DNA of 64,000 nt from Lophium mytilinum (taxonomy: Eukaryota; Ascomycota; Dothideomycetes; Mytilinidiales; Mytilinidiaceae). Shown here piece after piece: positions 1-10,196 of the stretch. The stretch lies in assembly GCA_010093605.1 (NCBI GenBank), contig MU004188.1:2128983-2192982 (forward strand), written 5' to 3'. The position numbers and the translations under genes were made by a program. Positions within the stretch are counted from its first letter, which is position 1; the number at the start of each line of letters is the position of its first letter. The notes under the pieces are model-generated. The model was not told the DNA's origin, made no database searches, and was given only the letters and a program-made list of their open reading frames with translations.

Positions 1-185
1 AAGAAGCTAAATTGGACTTCGCTTAATATAAGCTAACAAGTGAGCGCACGGACCTTAGGCGCTCAGGTGAAATGGAATGACTACCTTCTCGAACGCCAAA
101 GTCTGGTGGGAGAGTTGTATACAGAAACAAAGTGTTCTAGAATGCTCAAGGCAGGCCATGAAACTTATTGTAGCTACGTTTCTTG

Positions 186-250
186 CTCGACACTACTCGA
201 TGCTTTTTCCAGTTCGAGCAGTCAAAGCATCCCTTAAGACAAACGAAAGG
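186..250 (-). pseudogene. MYND-finger relic at left edge
   Basis: Read on the minus strand, this short stretch gives a Cys-x3-Cys pair followed eight residues later by a Trp-Lys-Lys-His, the pattern of the second half of a MYND finger (C-x3-C-x7-H-x3-C). There is one extra residue and the last Cys is Ser. No first half of a finger and no upstream exon can be made out between 1 and 290. I read it as the remains of one more copy of the MYND array that follows, possibly continuing outside the window. The match is short, so chance resemblance remains possible. Confidence 0.25.
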
Positions 251-317
251 AGCAAACAAAGGCAAGAGTAAGGATGAAACTCAAGCCATGCCCTAGCATA
301 GCGACGTCCTATGCTGC

Positions 318-1105
318 TCATCTGGGTAAGAGCCTGATGGCATTATTGCCGCCGACAAAAAGGTAAGTGGCAGGCGACTCTTGCGTACCCTCTTCAACCT
401 TTTCCCCAGGGCTAATCTGTCTCGTTCCAGCCTTCGACTCTTCCGACCGTTCGCAAAGAGGCTTGTGCTTCTTCCAGCCAGCCCGCTGGCACACCTTTGA
501 GCAGTGCTGGATCCATGCGCAATTGCCACAGACGGACAAGCAGCCCGCCGAACCACACTGGCTGCATCCATCCTGGTGCCGAGGTCGCTCAGGGAAGTAC
601 GTAGTAGGCTTCCATCCTTCGGGGACAAGTTATTTGAGAACTGTACCAAACGTTAGCTAGCGTCCTCAACGCCACGGCCATATCCACCTACGATCTGCTA
701 CGTTCTCTCCACGAGCCTTCTTCATAATCGACTCAACAATGAAATCCATGGAATCTGCCAGGCCCTTGTAGTTGATAGCTTTGACTTCTGATCCCTCCTC
801 GATGAACTTGTATTTGCCGTTGTTTCTGCTCCAGTTGGCGGGGGACACGGTATCTGTGACCGGCTTTCCGAGCTCGTTTGCCTGGCGCTGGAGCTCCGCG
901 GCGCGGAAGGCGGCGTTAGTGGTTCTGTGCATTCTCCAGAAATTGTGCTCGCTGTGAGAAGTGTTAAGACAGTCGAACATAAGCTCTTCGAAAGCCTAGG
1001 GCTCATCTTCCGAATGGCCCTCGCAGATTCTGCTCCACTTGTCCGTCTCCTCGCCTCGGTCGACGAAGGCGATCATGGGTTCGCTCAGATCCGACAAGGT
1101 TGCCG
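318..1105 (-). pseudogene. MYND-finger paralogue 1, probably decayed
   Basis: The N-terminal part (about 1105 to 665) carries the family core FRAAELQRQANELGKPVTDT, which aligns with the same region of paralogue 2. An in-frame TAG near position 998 separates it from an upstream coding-like stretch (about 1105-1001) that also matches the family. The C-terminal exon (about 625-318) encodes WKPTTYFPE and then a complete MYND finger: CSQC, CGNC, CSKVC and WKKHKPLC supply all the expected ligands. A TAA lies just before that exon in the same frame, so the intron must end downstream of it, and I could not find a fully convincing acceptor. The gene may begin at the ATG at 980, or be a pseudogene with an intact finger. 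MYND fingers bind proline-rich peptides in partner proteins. Confidence 0.6.
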
Positions 1106-1632
1106 TATTAGTGGTTATGTGTAAGGGTAGAGCTGCCGGAATCCTTTGACGGCAGTCAGCTCGCTGGGGTGTCGATCTGTGGGAAGGAAGATCTTGAGCT
1201 GAAGATTGGGTCGAGGAACCTTCATATGGCCGAGCAAGTCACGTCATGACCTGATTGCTCTTGCAACAGGCAAGTAAAGTAGCTGAAGCTCATCGGCAAT
1301 CCACATCCTTCTAGACGCTAGAACTATGCGTGTAGGGATATTTCTGGGCTATGCAGCTTGTCTTTACAATTATTACTCGCGTTCGCGTGAAAATAACGAA
1401 ATGGAAATAGGACATGAACCGCCATCGGCTATTACGAGCGCATGCCGGATACACATGCAAGAAGCTGCCTCTAAATGCGTAAGTACTCTGACTCCGCTGT
1501 GCGATAATGAAAGTCAAAGTGATAATGCGTCTGCCTGTTGCCTCAACAGCGAGGCATCTAAGGAAAAGCTAATGCAATCATATAGCTACAATAACTCAGC
1601 TAAAAGGAAGCCATGCTGCAACGAACGCTCGT

Positions 1633-2364
1633 TCAAGCCTCGTTCTGAAGTCCCCTGAATATCTCGATACGCTTACAGAGTTCTTTGTGACCATCTGCAT
1701 CACCTTGCTTACAAGCTTCTGAGCAGTACTGCATAGTGAGACAGCCGGCACATTTGAAGAGCCTCTTCTTCGACATGCACTTGCCGCAAAGCTGCTGGCG
1801 TGGACGCCTCGTGGGATAGTACGTCACAGGCTTCCAGCAAGATTGATTCTCCGGTGCATCTGCGTCTCAAGCTCGAGTCAGCCCATCCATCCAGATAGCA
1901 AAGGCAATTAAAGAATTACCTAGCTCACGTTCCGGCCACCACACCGAAACGTTCCACCAGACTAGTATGCCATGCTCACTAGGCTCGTAGAACGCCTTCG
2001 AATTCTCATCTTCGTTCAGCAGCTCACATGCTTTCTCGACAGCCATTGTGTCGTATGTGACATTACCACTACCAGTCAAAGGTGGATCCGCGATGATTGC
2101 TGTGTCAGGCCCTGTGGTGGTCACTGGAATTCCTACCTCGTCTGCGAGCTTCTGGAGACGGTATGCGCGGAAACGGGGATGTTTCTCGGCTTCTTCCCAG
2201 ATGACGTGAGAGGGATGGGAGGGGTCATGGCGACTTTGGATCAGCTCCGTGATGGCGGCACTGGGTTGCTGGAGTAGGTGGCCATATGTCTTGGGGACTT
2301 TGCCTTGTTGGTAGGCGAGGAGGAAGGCGTGGTAGGAATCTGACTTTGATGGGGGGTCCGCCAT
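1633..2364 (-). CDS. MYND zinc-finger protein (paralogue 2)
   Basis: Two exons, 2364-1920 and 1859-1633, encode 223 residues. The 60-nt intron has donor G|GTAATT and acceptor CAG and is phase 1 (it splits an Asp codon). Exon 1 holds the family's N-terminal region with FRAYRLQKLADEVGIPVTTT. Exon 2 begins WKPVTYYP and then carries a MYND finger with ligands CGKC, CAGC, YCSEAC and GHKELC. The start ATG at 2364 is the first in frame. The protein lacks any SET domain, so it is not a SMYD methyltransferase. It is most likely a protein-protein adaptor of unknown partner. It lies in a same-strand tandem array with paralogues on both sides. Confidence 0.85.
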
Positions 2365-2659
2365 GGTTGCTAAGAGAGGGAGGAGGTGGAGTGGTGACCG
2401 TTGTGGGGGGGTGGAACTTAAGTGACGGGGTCAGGAAGACGAAGAGAAGAATCCAAAAGAAGCTTAAGTAGACTTCGATGCACACTTGCTTTGGTGAATG
2501 GACGAGAGACGGGAGTGATCACATGGTCTGCTGTCTTAGGATTTGTAATTGGCAAGGAATCTTAAATCTCGCCCGGAGAATAATGTCTCCTTTCCAAAAG
2601 TCAAAACTTCTAGGACCCCAGGAGAACCCCGCATAGTAGCAGCCTACTATGTACAAAGC

Positions 2660-3394
2660 TCACTGATGAATTCTGATAGCCACAATATGCTCGCACAGGG
2701 GCCGGTGCTTCGCCAAGTCCGCCCTCTGGCAATGGATGGAGCAATAGGCTACGGAGGCGCAGCCGTAGCACATATAGTCTAGCACGCTCGGGTTCCGGCA
2801 TGTAGGGCATAGGAAGTTCGGTTGACAGTAGGCCGGATAATAAGTCTTTGGTATGATGCCTAGTTCGGACACGACTATTCTTGTTAGCTGCATCCTCGTT
2901 ATAGCGCCAAGCAGCTTCAATGTACGCAAAGCTCATCCACTCTTGGCCAATCAACGGTCCAATAAAGGAGACCCTGGTCTTGCAATCATAGCGAGTCCCG
3001 TCAGGTAACCCCCAGAAGAAGCGTTCAGGCCGTTGGAAAACTCACGGTTTGAAGGAGGATAGCTGACGGCTCCATGTGCGGTGCGGAAGGTGATGCACTT
3101 TCCAACATCTCTAGTCTCCCGGAGAACGAAAAAGTGACGCGGAACGACGTCGGTAATAGGATAGCCCTCGTGATTGGCGACGATCTGCATTTGTGCTGGG
3201 CGAAAGAGAAGGCTTGTTTGGTTGTCTCTCAGGAACTGGTACCAGTGGTCCACGGTCAACCTCTCGCGCGCGGCCATGACAAGCCTGTTGAACTCCGCCG
3301 GAGATAAGGCTACGAGCTCATCGGGGGCGCTTCCACGCAAACAGAGGAAACGGGTGATGGTTTCGGGGTCGTTGGGGTCGGCTTTCGGAGCCAT
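2660..3394 (-). CDS. MYND zinc-finger protein (paralogue 3)
   Basis: Exon 1 (3394-3046) starts at MAPKADPNDPET. Exon 2 (2874-2660) follows a long 171-nt intron with donor C|GTGAGT, a GCTAACA branch site and acceptor TAG, again phase 1. The joined protein is 187 residues. The N-terminal region keeps the family's Phe-Arg-Pro-Ala...Ile-Pro-Ile-Thr-Asp core. The finger uses CPTC, CYGC, YCSIHC and KHRPLC, so all zinc ligands are present, but the usual Trp before the His is replaced by Leu. The exon-2 opening again reads a Tyr-Tyr-Pro motif. An upstream in-frame Met at 3559 exists, but the shorter start matches the paralogues better. Confidence 0.8.
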
Positions 3395-3949
3395 GATGAT
3401 GGCGTTTGAGGGCCGTCGGCTCCTTGTGTAGGTGTGGAGGTTGCCAGAAGATCTGAGAAAGTGCGGGCTGAAATGTAGAGAGCGCGGTGCACGGACTCGT
3501 GGTTGATATGAGGTGAAGTTGGGGACCATCGTCATCCCAGCTCTGGCAGCGACATTCACCTGACCAGTAATTCACAGAATCAAAAGCAGTGCATTGCTAC
3601 TGAAGAATTGCTACGGCAGGTAGCAGGCTATGTGGAGAATGCCCTCTGAAGCCTGAGAACTTAACATCTCGAGAACCACCCATGAATCTCGGTAGTTGCG
3701 GCCACCATGCTGGTGTCTGTCTACCACATCGCTGTCGTAAGCGCCCCGCCGAAAAGCCATGCCCCATCCGCTGTTAGACACCCTCCACCCGCAAACCCCC
3801 GGCAAGGAAAAGACAAGTGTGACGTGTGGGTAGTGAAGCAACAGAGTGAGTGCTTGAACAAATACGTACCAATCAAAGACAGTTTCCAGGATCCGGCACA
3901 GCATCGACAGTGTCCGAGGTCGCATTCCCATCCTTGTCGTTCTCCGCCT

Positions 3950-4644
3950 TCACTTCTCCTTTGCCTTCATCGCCTTCCTCTGGGCAGACACAGCACGACA
4001 AGTCTTCTTGTGACGTCCCCAATGCTCCTTCTGACAGTCCACCGAGCAGTACTTAACGCACGAGCAGCCGGTGCAGAGGCGGGCACCTTCTGGTTTCTCA
4101 CAGACGCGGCAGAATTGACGAGGTTCGGGGAAGTAGATAGCTGGGTGCCACTTCGGATCTTGAGCGTCGACTAGGCATGTCGACACGAGTTAGAATTTCA
4201 AGAGTTTCGCATGAGTTTGTCCCGCTATATTGTACGCTCACCGGGCTTGGGTAAGGCGACTCTGAATGTCCCTGAAAGGAACTGCACAGAGCAGCTTCGG
4301 TCCAAACCCTCGTTGCCCATATCCAAGACCCAGCGCTCGAAGTGCTCTGGAGGGATCTCATCGATAACAACCTTCTCCAAGATATTGGCGAGGAGCTGTA
4401 ACTTGCGGGCGCGGAATTCGTCGATGGGAACGTTTCCTCTGTGGTTCCATGACGGGTGAGACGGGGTCGTGGCTTCGTCGATAAGTGTGTGCAAGATGTC
4501 GAAAAGTTCTTTGGGATGGCGGCTGGTCATCTCTGCAAAGTTGCTTGCGTCATCCTTGCCGTCCTCGTTAGGCTTATCGCTAAGACTGTATCGGATGTGC
4601 GTGTTCGAGCCAGGATGCGGGATGGTCCATGTTGGTGACGCCAT
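3950..4644 (-). CDS. MYND zinc-finger protein (paralogue 4)
   Basis: Exons 4644-4242 and 4170-3950 give 207 residues. The intron (donor G|GTGAGC, acceptor CCTAG) is phase 1. N-terminal motifs are HPSWNHRGN and FRARKLQLLANI, followed by a pair of acidic-prolyl residues (DEIPPEH) shared with paralogue 5. Exon 2 starts DAQDPKWHPAIYFPEP, then the finger: CRVC, CTGC, YCSVDC, WGRHKKTC. It ends in a short Lys-rich tail (KAMKAKEK). This copy and paralogue 5 are the closest pair in the array by eye. Function beyond peptide binding is unknown. Confidence 0.87.
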
Positions 4645-5085
4645 GACGATAAGGTTGGTGACTGGCGTTCCGTGTCAGTGGGTTTGTGGTGTTGTTGTAT
4701 CAGGCAACAACAAGAAGTTCGAGAGGGACCGCGTTGTTATTGCTTAGTCACACTCGCGCGTGGTCAATTTTCCCGTCTATCCCACCATAGAAACAGGTAG
4801 AATGTCGCCGAAGGAAAATGCAGCTTCGTGAACATGATCGCTGTATTGGCTCGCCTGGCGACCTCTTATAATATGGGGCTGGTATGCTATGCTGATACTA
4901 ACACTTCATACCCACAAAGACTTCTTTATTGGTTATGTTACTTCACGGGGACATATCATGCATCTCTCTTTATTTCATTGCCTAGAGTCTAGCACTTCTC
5001 TACCCGTAATTGAGCCCACATTGCCACTATCTCCAGGTCAAAATTGATAGACTTGGCCGCCATTCTTCGACACCGCCTAGCCGCC

Positions 5086-5797
5086 CTAGATAACCGTCTT
5101 CTCAACCTTCGAAGCTGTCTTGTAGCTATTTGGAATCGAGCTCGCATCCAAGATCTCCTCTGTCACATAACCATTAGCTTTCAGCCCTGCAATGTGTCGA
5201 CACGCGTCCTTGTGATCTTTCCAGTCGACCCTCTGGCATTCCTTTGAGCAGTATAACACAGACGAGCAGCCGGTGCACAAGCGCAGGCCTAGCGATGATT
5301 TGCAGATAGGACAGAATGGCTCAGGCTCAGGGTAGTAGATAGCAGGCTTCCAATTCGGGTCCTGAGGCGTAACTACACCATAGTTAGCTCCATCCCTGCA
5401 ACGTTTCCATAATCGCGACAAGCCGCTACATCTACTCACCAAGGTTCTTCGCCGTAACAAGGAGATCCAAGTTGCCGACCTCCACAGCACATCGGCAGCC
5501 AATTTGCTCCGGGGGAATTGTATCAATGATGGTTATGGAACGGTTCGCGATAGACTGGAACTTCTCGGCTCGGAACTGCGCGTCTGATTTGTCCCCTTTC
5601 AACGCGCGGCATGGGTGTTTTGGGTTGACGACTTCTGCGAAGAGACTGAGGAATGCTTCGGTAGTGGCTTTGTTGTTTTCCGGGAAGAGCTTCTGGTGCT
5701 CGTTGTATACGACCACGGTTTCGGAGCCGGTCTCGGGGTGCTCGAAGATCAAAGTTGGGTGATCGAAAATCGAAGCTAGGGGATCTGCAGGAGGCAT
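5086..5797 (-). CDS. MYND zinc-finger protein (paralogue 5)
   Basis: Exons 5797-5440 and 5372-5086 encode 214 residues. Donor G|GTGAGT and acceptor GTGTAG flank a 67-nt phase-1 intron. The N-terminal exon has FRAEKFQSIANRS and DTIPPEQ. The second exon opens TPQDPNWKPAIYYPEP and carries CPIC, CTGC, YCSKEC and WKDHKDAC, a complete MYND finger, then a 40-residue tail not seen in the others. A CACGTGAC E-box lies about 135 bp upstream of the start. The intergenic gap to paralogue 6 is only 150 bp. Confidence 0.87.
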
Positions 5798-5931
5798 GGC
5801 GAGAGCTTTAAGAGAGTTGCTTGCTGGTATGACGATAGGAACTCAAGAGCTTGGTGCAGTGGTGGATTGCTTAGACCTATCGGCGGAGGAACCCGACTAC
5901 GCGGTTTATTAGCCGAGCGAGTTTAGCCGAG

Positions 5932-5939
5932 CACGTGAC
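5932..5939. promoter_or_regulatory. CACGTGAC E-box upstream of paralogue 5
   Basis: A CACGTGAC core sits 135 bp before the paralogue-5 start, in the short gap between paralogues 5 and 6. The same core recurs before several other genes in the window. In fungi this core is bound by bHLH factors (for example Cbf1/Pho4-type). Occupancy here is inference. Confidence 0.3.
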
Positions 5940-5947
5940 TCTCATGC

Positions 5948-6343
5948 TCATGCAGGTGAGGGAAGCTGTGAGTGGTCGAGTAAGTACTCACTACGTGGTT
6001 TTGGAACAATGGTGAAGAGCCCTCCTCCAATCAGCAGCTCGCACTCCATCTCGTAGCATGTCGGGTGTACGCGGTCGATGATAGGAAAGTTCGACTGGGT
6101 GGAAATTTCCTGAAGCGTGTCGGCGCGGAATTGCTCTACGGATTTGTTGCCCCTTAGGAGCCAGGAGGGGTGCCCTTGGTTGAAGACTGCTTCGAACATC
6201 GAAGTGAAGGCATGGAGAGCAGGACCTTGGCCCCTCTTGATGAAGTCCTCGTATTCTTTTGTGTCTATCTCATCTTCACCCCAGCTGATCGTGGACAAAG
6301 CGCCGGTCTCTGGGTAGTAGGCGTTCCAGGTTGGTTGTGGCAT
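5948..6343 (-). CDS. MYND-family paralogue 6, N-terminal exon only
   Basis: The start at 6343 opens a 131-residue frame that matches the N-terminal exon of paralogues 2-5: HPSWLLRGNKSVEQFRAD, then DRVHPTCYEMECELLIGGG. A good phase-1 donor (A|GTGAGT at 5991) sits exactly where the other copies splice, but no MYND exon follows before paralogue 5. Unspliced, it ends 14 codons later (SEYLLDHSQLPSPA). Either it is a truncated copy, or its donor is used with the acceptor of paralogue 5 at 5372, which would skip that gene's first exon and stay in frame (213 codons). See findings. Confidence 0.7.
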   Translation of the reverse strand: MPQPTWNAYYPETGALSTISWGEDEIDTKEYEDFIKRGQGPALHAFTSMFEAVFNQGHPSWLLRGNKSVEQFRADTLQEISTQSNFPIIDRVHPTCYEMECELLIGGGLFTIVPKPRSEYLLDHSQLPSPA

Positions 6344-7099
6344 CGTGGTTGAGGTAGAGGAAGGGAGATTCTTTGCAGATGTGGTTGGGGTTTTAGTGTT
6401 TGGATCTGGAGGAAATGGCAGGAAGTGGAAGGGTCTGGAAACGCTGTCAGTTATATTATATATAGTAAGGCACGCACAAACTGCGTGATAGTGAATGATC
6501 AGCTCGTGGTACACCGTGACATCTGTGCGCCACAATCTCTTTGCCCTTTGGCCTGCAGGAGTATCCAATCCATTAGCTATATCTCCGCAACCAACGCTTC
6601 TCTCTAAATTCTGACGCGGTAGAAAGTTTCGCGCCGATCTTACCTTTTCCTGAGCCAGCGAATAGATCCGCAACCCCCGTTGTTGAATTTACACGAATTA
6701 ATTTGTATTGCGATGTGATGTCGCTCTGTGCTCGACACTTATCTGTGCCGAGACCGCCAAAAGAGGTAAGAAGCTCGGACCAAGAACGAGGGGCAGGGTG
6801 GAGGAGAGAGAACAGCTATCTAGGTCGTCATGGAGCAAACATCGATCTTTGCTCGCGTATTCTAGAACTTCTTAAGCCTCAGAATTGCTTCATCTTGTGC
6901 ACGGACACAGAATTTATTGTTGCAATACTCAAAGTGTGTATACGAATCAAGTGTATACGAATGAACAAAATTTATAGTCTAGCAGTTGCGCATCCTAGCA
7001 ACAGATACCAAACCTCCAGCGCTTTCGAGTTCCGTACTGGTTCTCGTCAGGCCCATGAACCTTTGGACTTGAGACCGGTATGGCCACGTTTCTCAGATC
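6344..7099. other. Intergenic, nothing recognised
   Basis: No supportable reading frame. It contains the presumed promoter of paralogue 6 (a TATATATAG stretch near 6455) and AT-richer sequence around 6690-6970. No repeat or RNA gene was seen. Confidence 0.5.
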
Positions 7100-7444
7100 T
7101 CAAGATCCCATACCCTCCTCGGTCACTTTCCCATTCGCCGAAGCTGTATCGCCAGTCTCCTGCGCGGCCTTCTCCTTCTCATCACCCCCGAGATCTACTT
7201 CTTCTGGTGCCACCTAAAGACACATAGGCGTTGTGGTCGGAGAATGTGATACTTTCGTGTATCGGCTATAGTTGGATCTGTATTTGCTGTGCCAGTTCCC
7301 GGTCACGCGCGTGCGGGAATCATGCGGCCTTAGATGGAGCTCTTCGGGCGGAGGTTGGTCTTCAATTAGGTTAGGGAGGATAGCAGCGGGCCGCGTCGTT
7401 GCGAGCAAGGTCGACGGTGTTTCGTGTGTGATATCTGTATCCAT
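7100..7444 (-). CDS. Small unknown protein, two exons (tentative)
   Basis: Exon 1 (7444-7253) and exon 2 (7213-7100) would encode 101 residues. Exon 1 is Pro/Arg-rich with ILPNLIEDQPPPEE and a basic Tyr-rich end (SKYRSNYSRYTK). Exon 2 is acidic and ends in EEGMGS. The proposed intron (GTATCA...TTTAG, phase 0) is only 39 nt, unusually short, so the boundary is uncertain. The strong change of codon and amino-acid bias between the two frames is what makes me believe exon 2 is coding. A longer 5' end beginning at an upstream ATG near 7598 is possible. I do not recognise a family. Confidence 0.4.
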
Positions 7445-8065
7445 CTATGATTTTGCACTGTTGGTGTTGTCAATGTCTCTGGCGTATTGCGGATGGAAAG
7501 CGGTTTCTACGGCTGCTTCCTTTGTGAACAAGCTGCTCGCTCGCCTTCGGAGAGCGCAGTGAATTTCCGAGTTTTATGGTGGTCATGGTCCAAGGTTATC
7601 GGGCAGACATGTGAACAGTTGAAGATGATCTTTAGGGGCATCTAAGTGGACTGCCTTGACGATGGCTTGGATGAAATGGAAGTAGAGACGATTGTTGCGG
7701 AGAGGTAAGGGGTGAGTGTTGACTGGGGATCACTTAGGGTATCAATAACGGCACCACAAAAGCACGGCGGCAAGACTAAGCTCCACATGGGAAGTTTTCG
7801 AAAATGCTTCAATCCGCATGAATACTGCCCCTGGCTACCGGTCAGAGCACTAAAGCACCTTACGCCATGCCAAAAGGTTTTATTCAAGAATCTATTCAAG
7901 ACTACTGTGACAGTACCTCCCATTACCCATTTCATCATCTCCATAGTTGATGACTGCTTCACTACACTGTCATACACAAACTCCCACAGCTCCCCCTGCC
8001 ATTACCTCAAACTCAGAAACCCTTCCAAACCCCAAAGCATTTAACCCTTTTCCGCACTCTGTCAC
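7445..8065. other. Intergenic
   Basis: No convincing gene, apart from a possible 5' exon of the small gene to the left (7598-7480, minus). The region near 7990-8060 should hold the 3' end of the transcript of the next gene. Confidence 0.4.
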
Positions 8066-9559
8066 TCACAAATCCTCTGAATCCTCATCCTCTTTGATAT
8101 TCCGAACTCCCTTCGCAGCTGATTTCCGGATCTCCTTCAGCTCCTTCCAGTCATTCATCCTGCCACTGACACTCTTAACAGTGCGCTGGCGATCGGGAAA
8201 TCGCTCATTGAACCTCCTCGTCAATGCCGGACCTACCATGCCCGGATCATCGGTGACAAGCTTGAGGAGATAAGCACGCTCTATGTCAGTATATTTACCA
8301 TCCGTCGCGTTAGGAGGCTTGACGCAGGCGCGGGCAGGGCGCTTAGGACGGGTTCCCTGGGCTTTGGCGTTTGGCTCGGGCGAGGAATCAGTTGGAGTGA
8401 TTGCAGGAGTGGGATTTTGCACCACCGCGAGTCTCGAAGATCGCTGACGGGGAGCCGGCACGGCGACGGTCGGTGGGTCTTCTGTGGTGTTGGTGCTCAT
8501 CCTCTTGCGCTTCTTGCTGTTGGTGGGCTTGGATGAGGATTCGATGGCGGGTGGGTCGGTGTCCTCTTTTTTGCCGCGCTTCTTGCTCTTGCCGGAGGTA
8601 TGCGGAGCTTCTGTGGTTGGAGGTGCCGGAACGACAGTATCGATCTGAGGAGTCGCCGCGGTTGAGAGTGCGGGAGAGACAATACTGGATTGTGGTGGCT
8701 CCACGGTCAGGCTCGCAACGTCAGAAGTGGGCTCTGGGGAATCTGTGCCTGGAACTGCTAGAGCGGTGGTCGCAGAAACGGATAGTGCAGCGAACGCGGC
8801 GGCAAAGTGAGTTCGCCAAGTAACTTGATCGAGCACCCAGCCAACTTCTGCTTCGGAGCGGCAGGGGACTTCCTCTGAAACGAAGTCGGGAGGGTTGTGT
8901 ATTCCCATCCTCTCGCCTGCGCAGTAGAAGTTGAACGCTATGGTTATGTCGGAGTCGCTCCAGACATTCTGTGCCCAGAACTCGAAGACTCTGTTGGCCT
9001 CAGCCTGCGTGAAGGGCACGATTGGAATCAAGTGTTCCGAATTGTTGATTCCCACATCCAGGAGAGTAGTCGGCAGATCCCTAGGCATCGGGATGGGGAT
9101 GGTCTTCAGAGAATTGTTTTGTCCTCCACTGCCCTCTTGGTTTTCGGATTCATTTTTTGCGTCAGACACTACCGGCCCAACACCCCATGTCATGACCTCG
9201 GACTCTGGAATGGTATCTTCGGGGCGTATTTGCTGCGCGAGAACTCCCGCTTCGGCTTGCTCTACAGGACCAACGTTGCCGGATCTAACAAATTTTTCGA
9301 TGTTGGGAGCGATCCACGCGCCATAATCTTCTCCTATTGCAGTCGGAGAAAAGCTAAACGGTTCTTCGGTACCCTGCATGTTTTGGGTCTCGATGGCAGG
9401 TTCCAGACTGGAATGGGTATCCTGTGGCTGTGGTGTTGTGCTGTCTGGGGAGTCGCGTGGTAGTGTTTTTCGGTGCGATGACGACGCGGAAGAAATCGAG
9501 GAAGAGCCGCGCATTTTAACCCCTAGGTCCGGGTCGAGAGAGTGAAGGGCGAGGTCCAT
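8066..9559 (-). CDS. Disordered nuclear protein with C-terminal Myb/SANT-like domain
   Basis: Single open frame of 497 residues. The first ~410 residues are low-complexity (Ser/Thr/Pro, with basic clusters GKSKKRGKKE and NSKKRKRMS that look like nuclear localisation signals). One ordered island around 170-265 contains FWAQNVWSDSDITIAFNFY. The C-terminal 80 residues (YTDIERAYLLKLVTDD... then RRFNERFPDRQRTVKSVSGR) have the helix spacing of the Myb/SANT-like domains common in fungal proteins. A DNA- or chromatin-related role is inferred, with no named orthologue. A CACGTGA element lies about 100 bp upstream of the start. Confidence 0.75.
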   Translation of the reverse strand: MDLALHSLDPDLGVKMRGSSSISSASSSHRKTLPRDSPDSTTPQPQDTHSSLEPAIETQNMQGTEEPFSFSPTAIGEDYGAWIAPNIEKFVRSGNVGPVEQAEAGVLAQQIRPEDTIPESEVMTWGVGPVVSDAKNESENQEGSGGQNNSLKTIPIPMPRDLPTTLLDVGINNSEHLIPIVPFTQAEANRVFEFWAQNVWSDSDITIAFNFYCAGERMGIHNPPDFVSEEVPCRSEAEVGWVLDQVTWRTHFAAAFAALSVSATTALAVPGTDSPEPTSDVASLTVEPPQSSIVSPALSTAATPQIDTVVPAPPTTEAPHTSGKSKKRGKKEDTDPPAIESSSKPTNSKKRKRMSTNTTEDPPTVAVPAPRQRSSRLAVVQNPTPAITPTDSSPEPNAKAQGTRPKRPARACVKPPNATDGKYTDIERAYLLKLVTDDPGMVGPALTRRFNERFPDRQRTVKSVSGRMNDWKELKEIRKSAAKGVRNIKEDEDSEDL

Positions 9560-9657
9560 GATGTGAATGTATTCGAAGGTGGTGGATTATGGTCGAGTGG
9601 CAGATGTGTTTCCCGCGCGGAGTTTCGAGATTTATCTCAATAGGAGCACAACAAACC

Positions 9658-10196
9658 TCACGTGATCAGTATAGTCAATCCTTCTTTGCACTCCTGGAAA
9701 TCCACCACAACAAACGGCCGCCCATTCTCCACGTTCCGACGTAGGGTTTCTATCATCTGGAAATGATGCAAGAGATTGAAGCTCCGAAAGTCAAGTTACC
9801 TTTGGGTTGACCGATTCCACATAACAAGACAGAGTCGTCGTCGTGTGTGCTATATTCGATAATCATGATGAGGCTATGGAGGAGAAGAGGTCTGAGGGAA
9901 GGTAAGGCTATGTACAAGAGGTGACGTGCATTTGCAGTAAATCTCGGCGGTACTCTCTAACAACCGGCGGACTGTCAGCTGGGATGCTTCTGATAGCGGT
10001 GTTAAGTAAACAGAACTCAAAGCCATGCAACAGCATTCCGTCCGACTATACCTCACTTCCCATACCAAGGCTTTGCTAACGCTTTGCGCTTTTCGTTTGT
10101 TACAGCGGGGAGAATCCTGTCCAGCTTCCTGATTTCTACCGGGGCGATGAAGCCCGAGGCTACGTAGATTAGCCCACCTCTGAGGTTGGTGATCAT
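9658..10196 (-). CDS. Small three-exon protein of unknown function
   Basis: Not visible as one open frame. Exon 1 10196-10057 begins MITNLRGGLIYVASGF; exon 2 9954-9800 contains LPSLRPLLLHSLIMIIEYS and SVLLCGIGQPK; exon 3 9749-9658 has ENGRPFVVVDFQECKEG. All phases agree and the joined product is 128 residues. Intron 1 has donor GTGAGG and a CTGAC branch site. Intron 2 (50 nt) ends GATAG, with an alternative CAG six bases earlier that gives a less protein-like end. An upstream frame (10426-10199) might contribute a further exon, but I could not join it. Hydrophobic stretches suggest a compact globular or membrane-associated protein. Confidence 0.5.
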
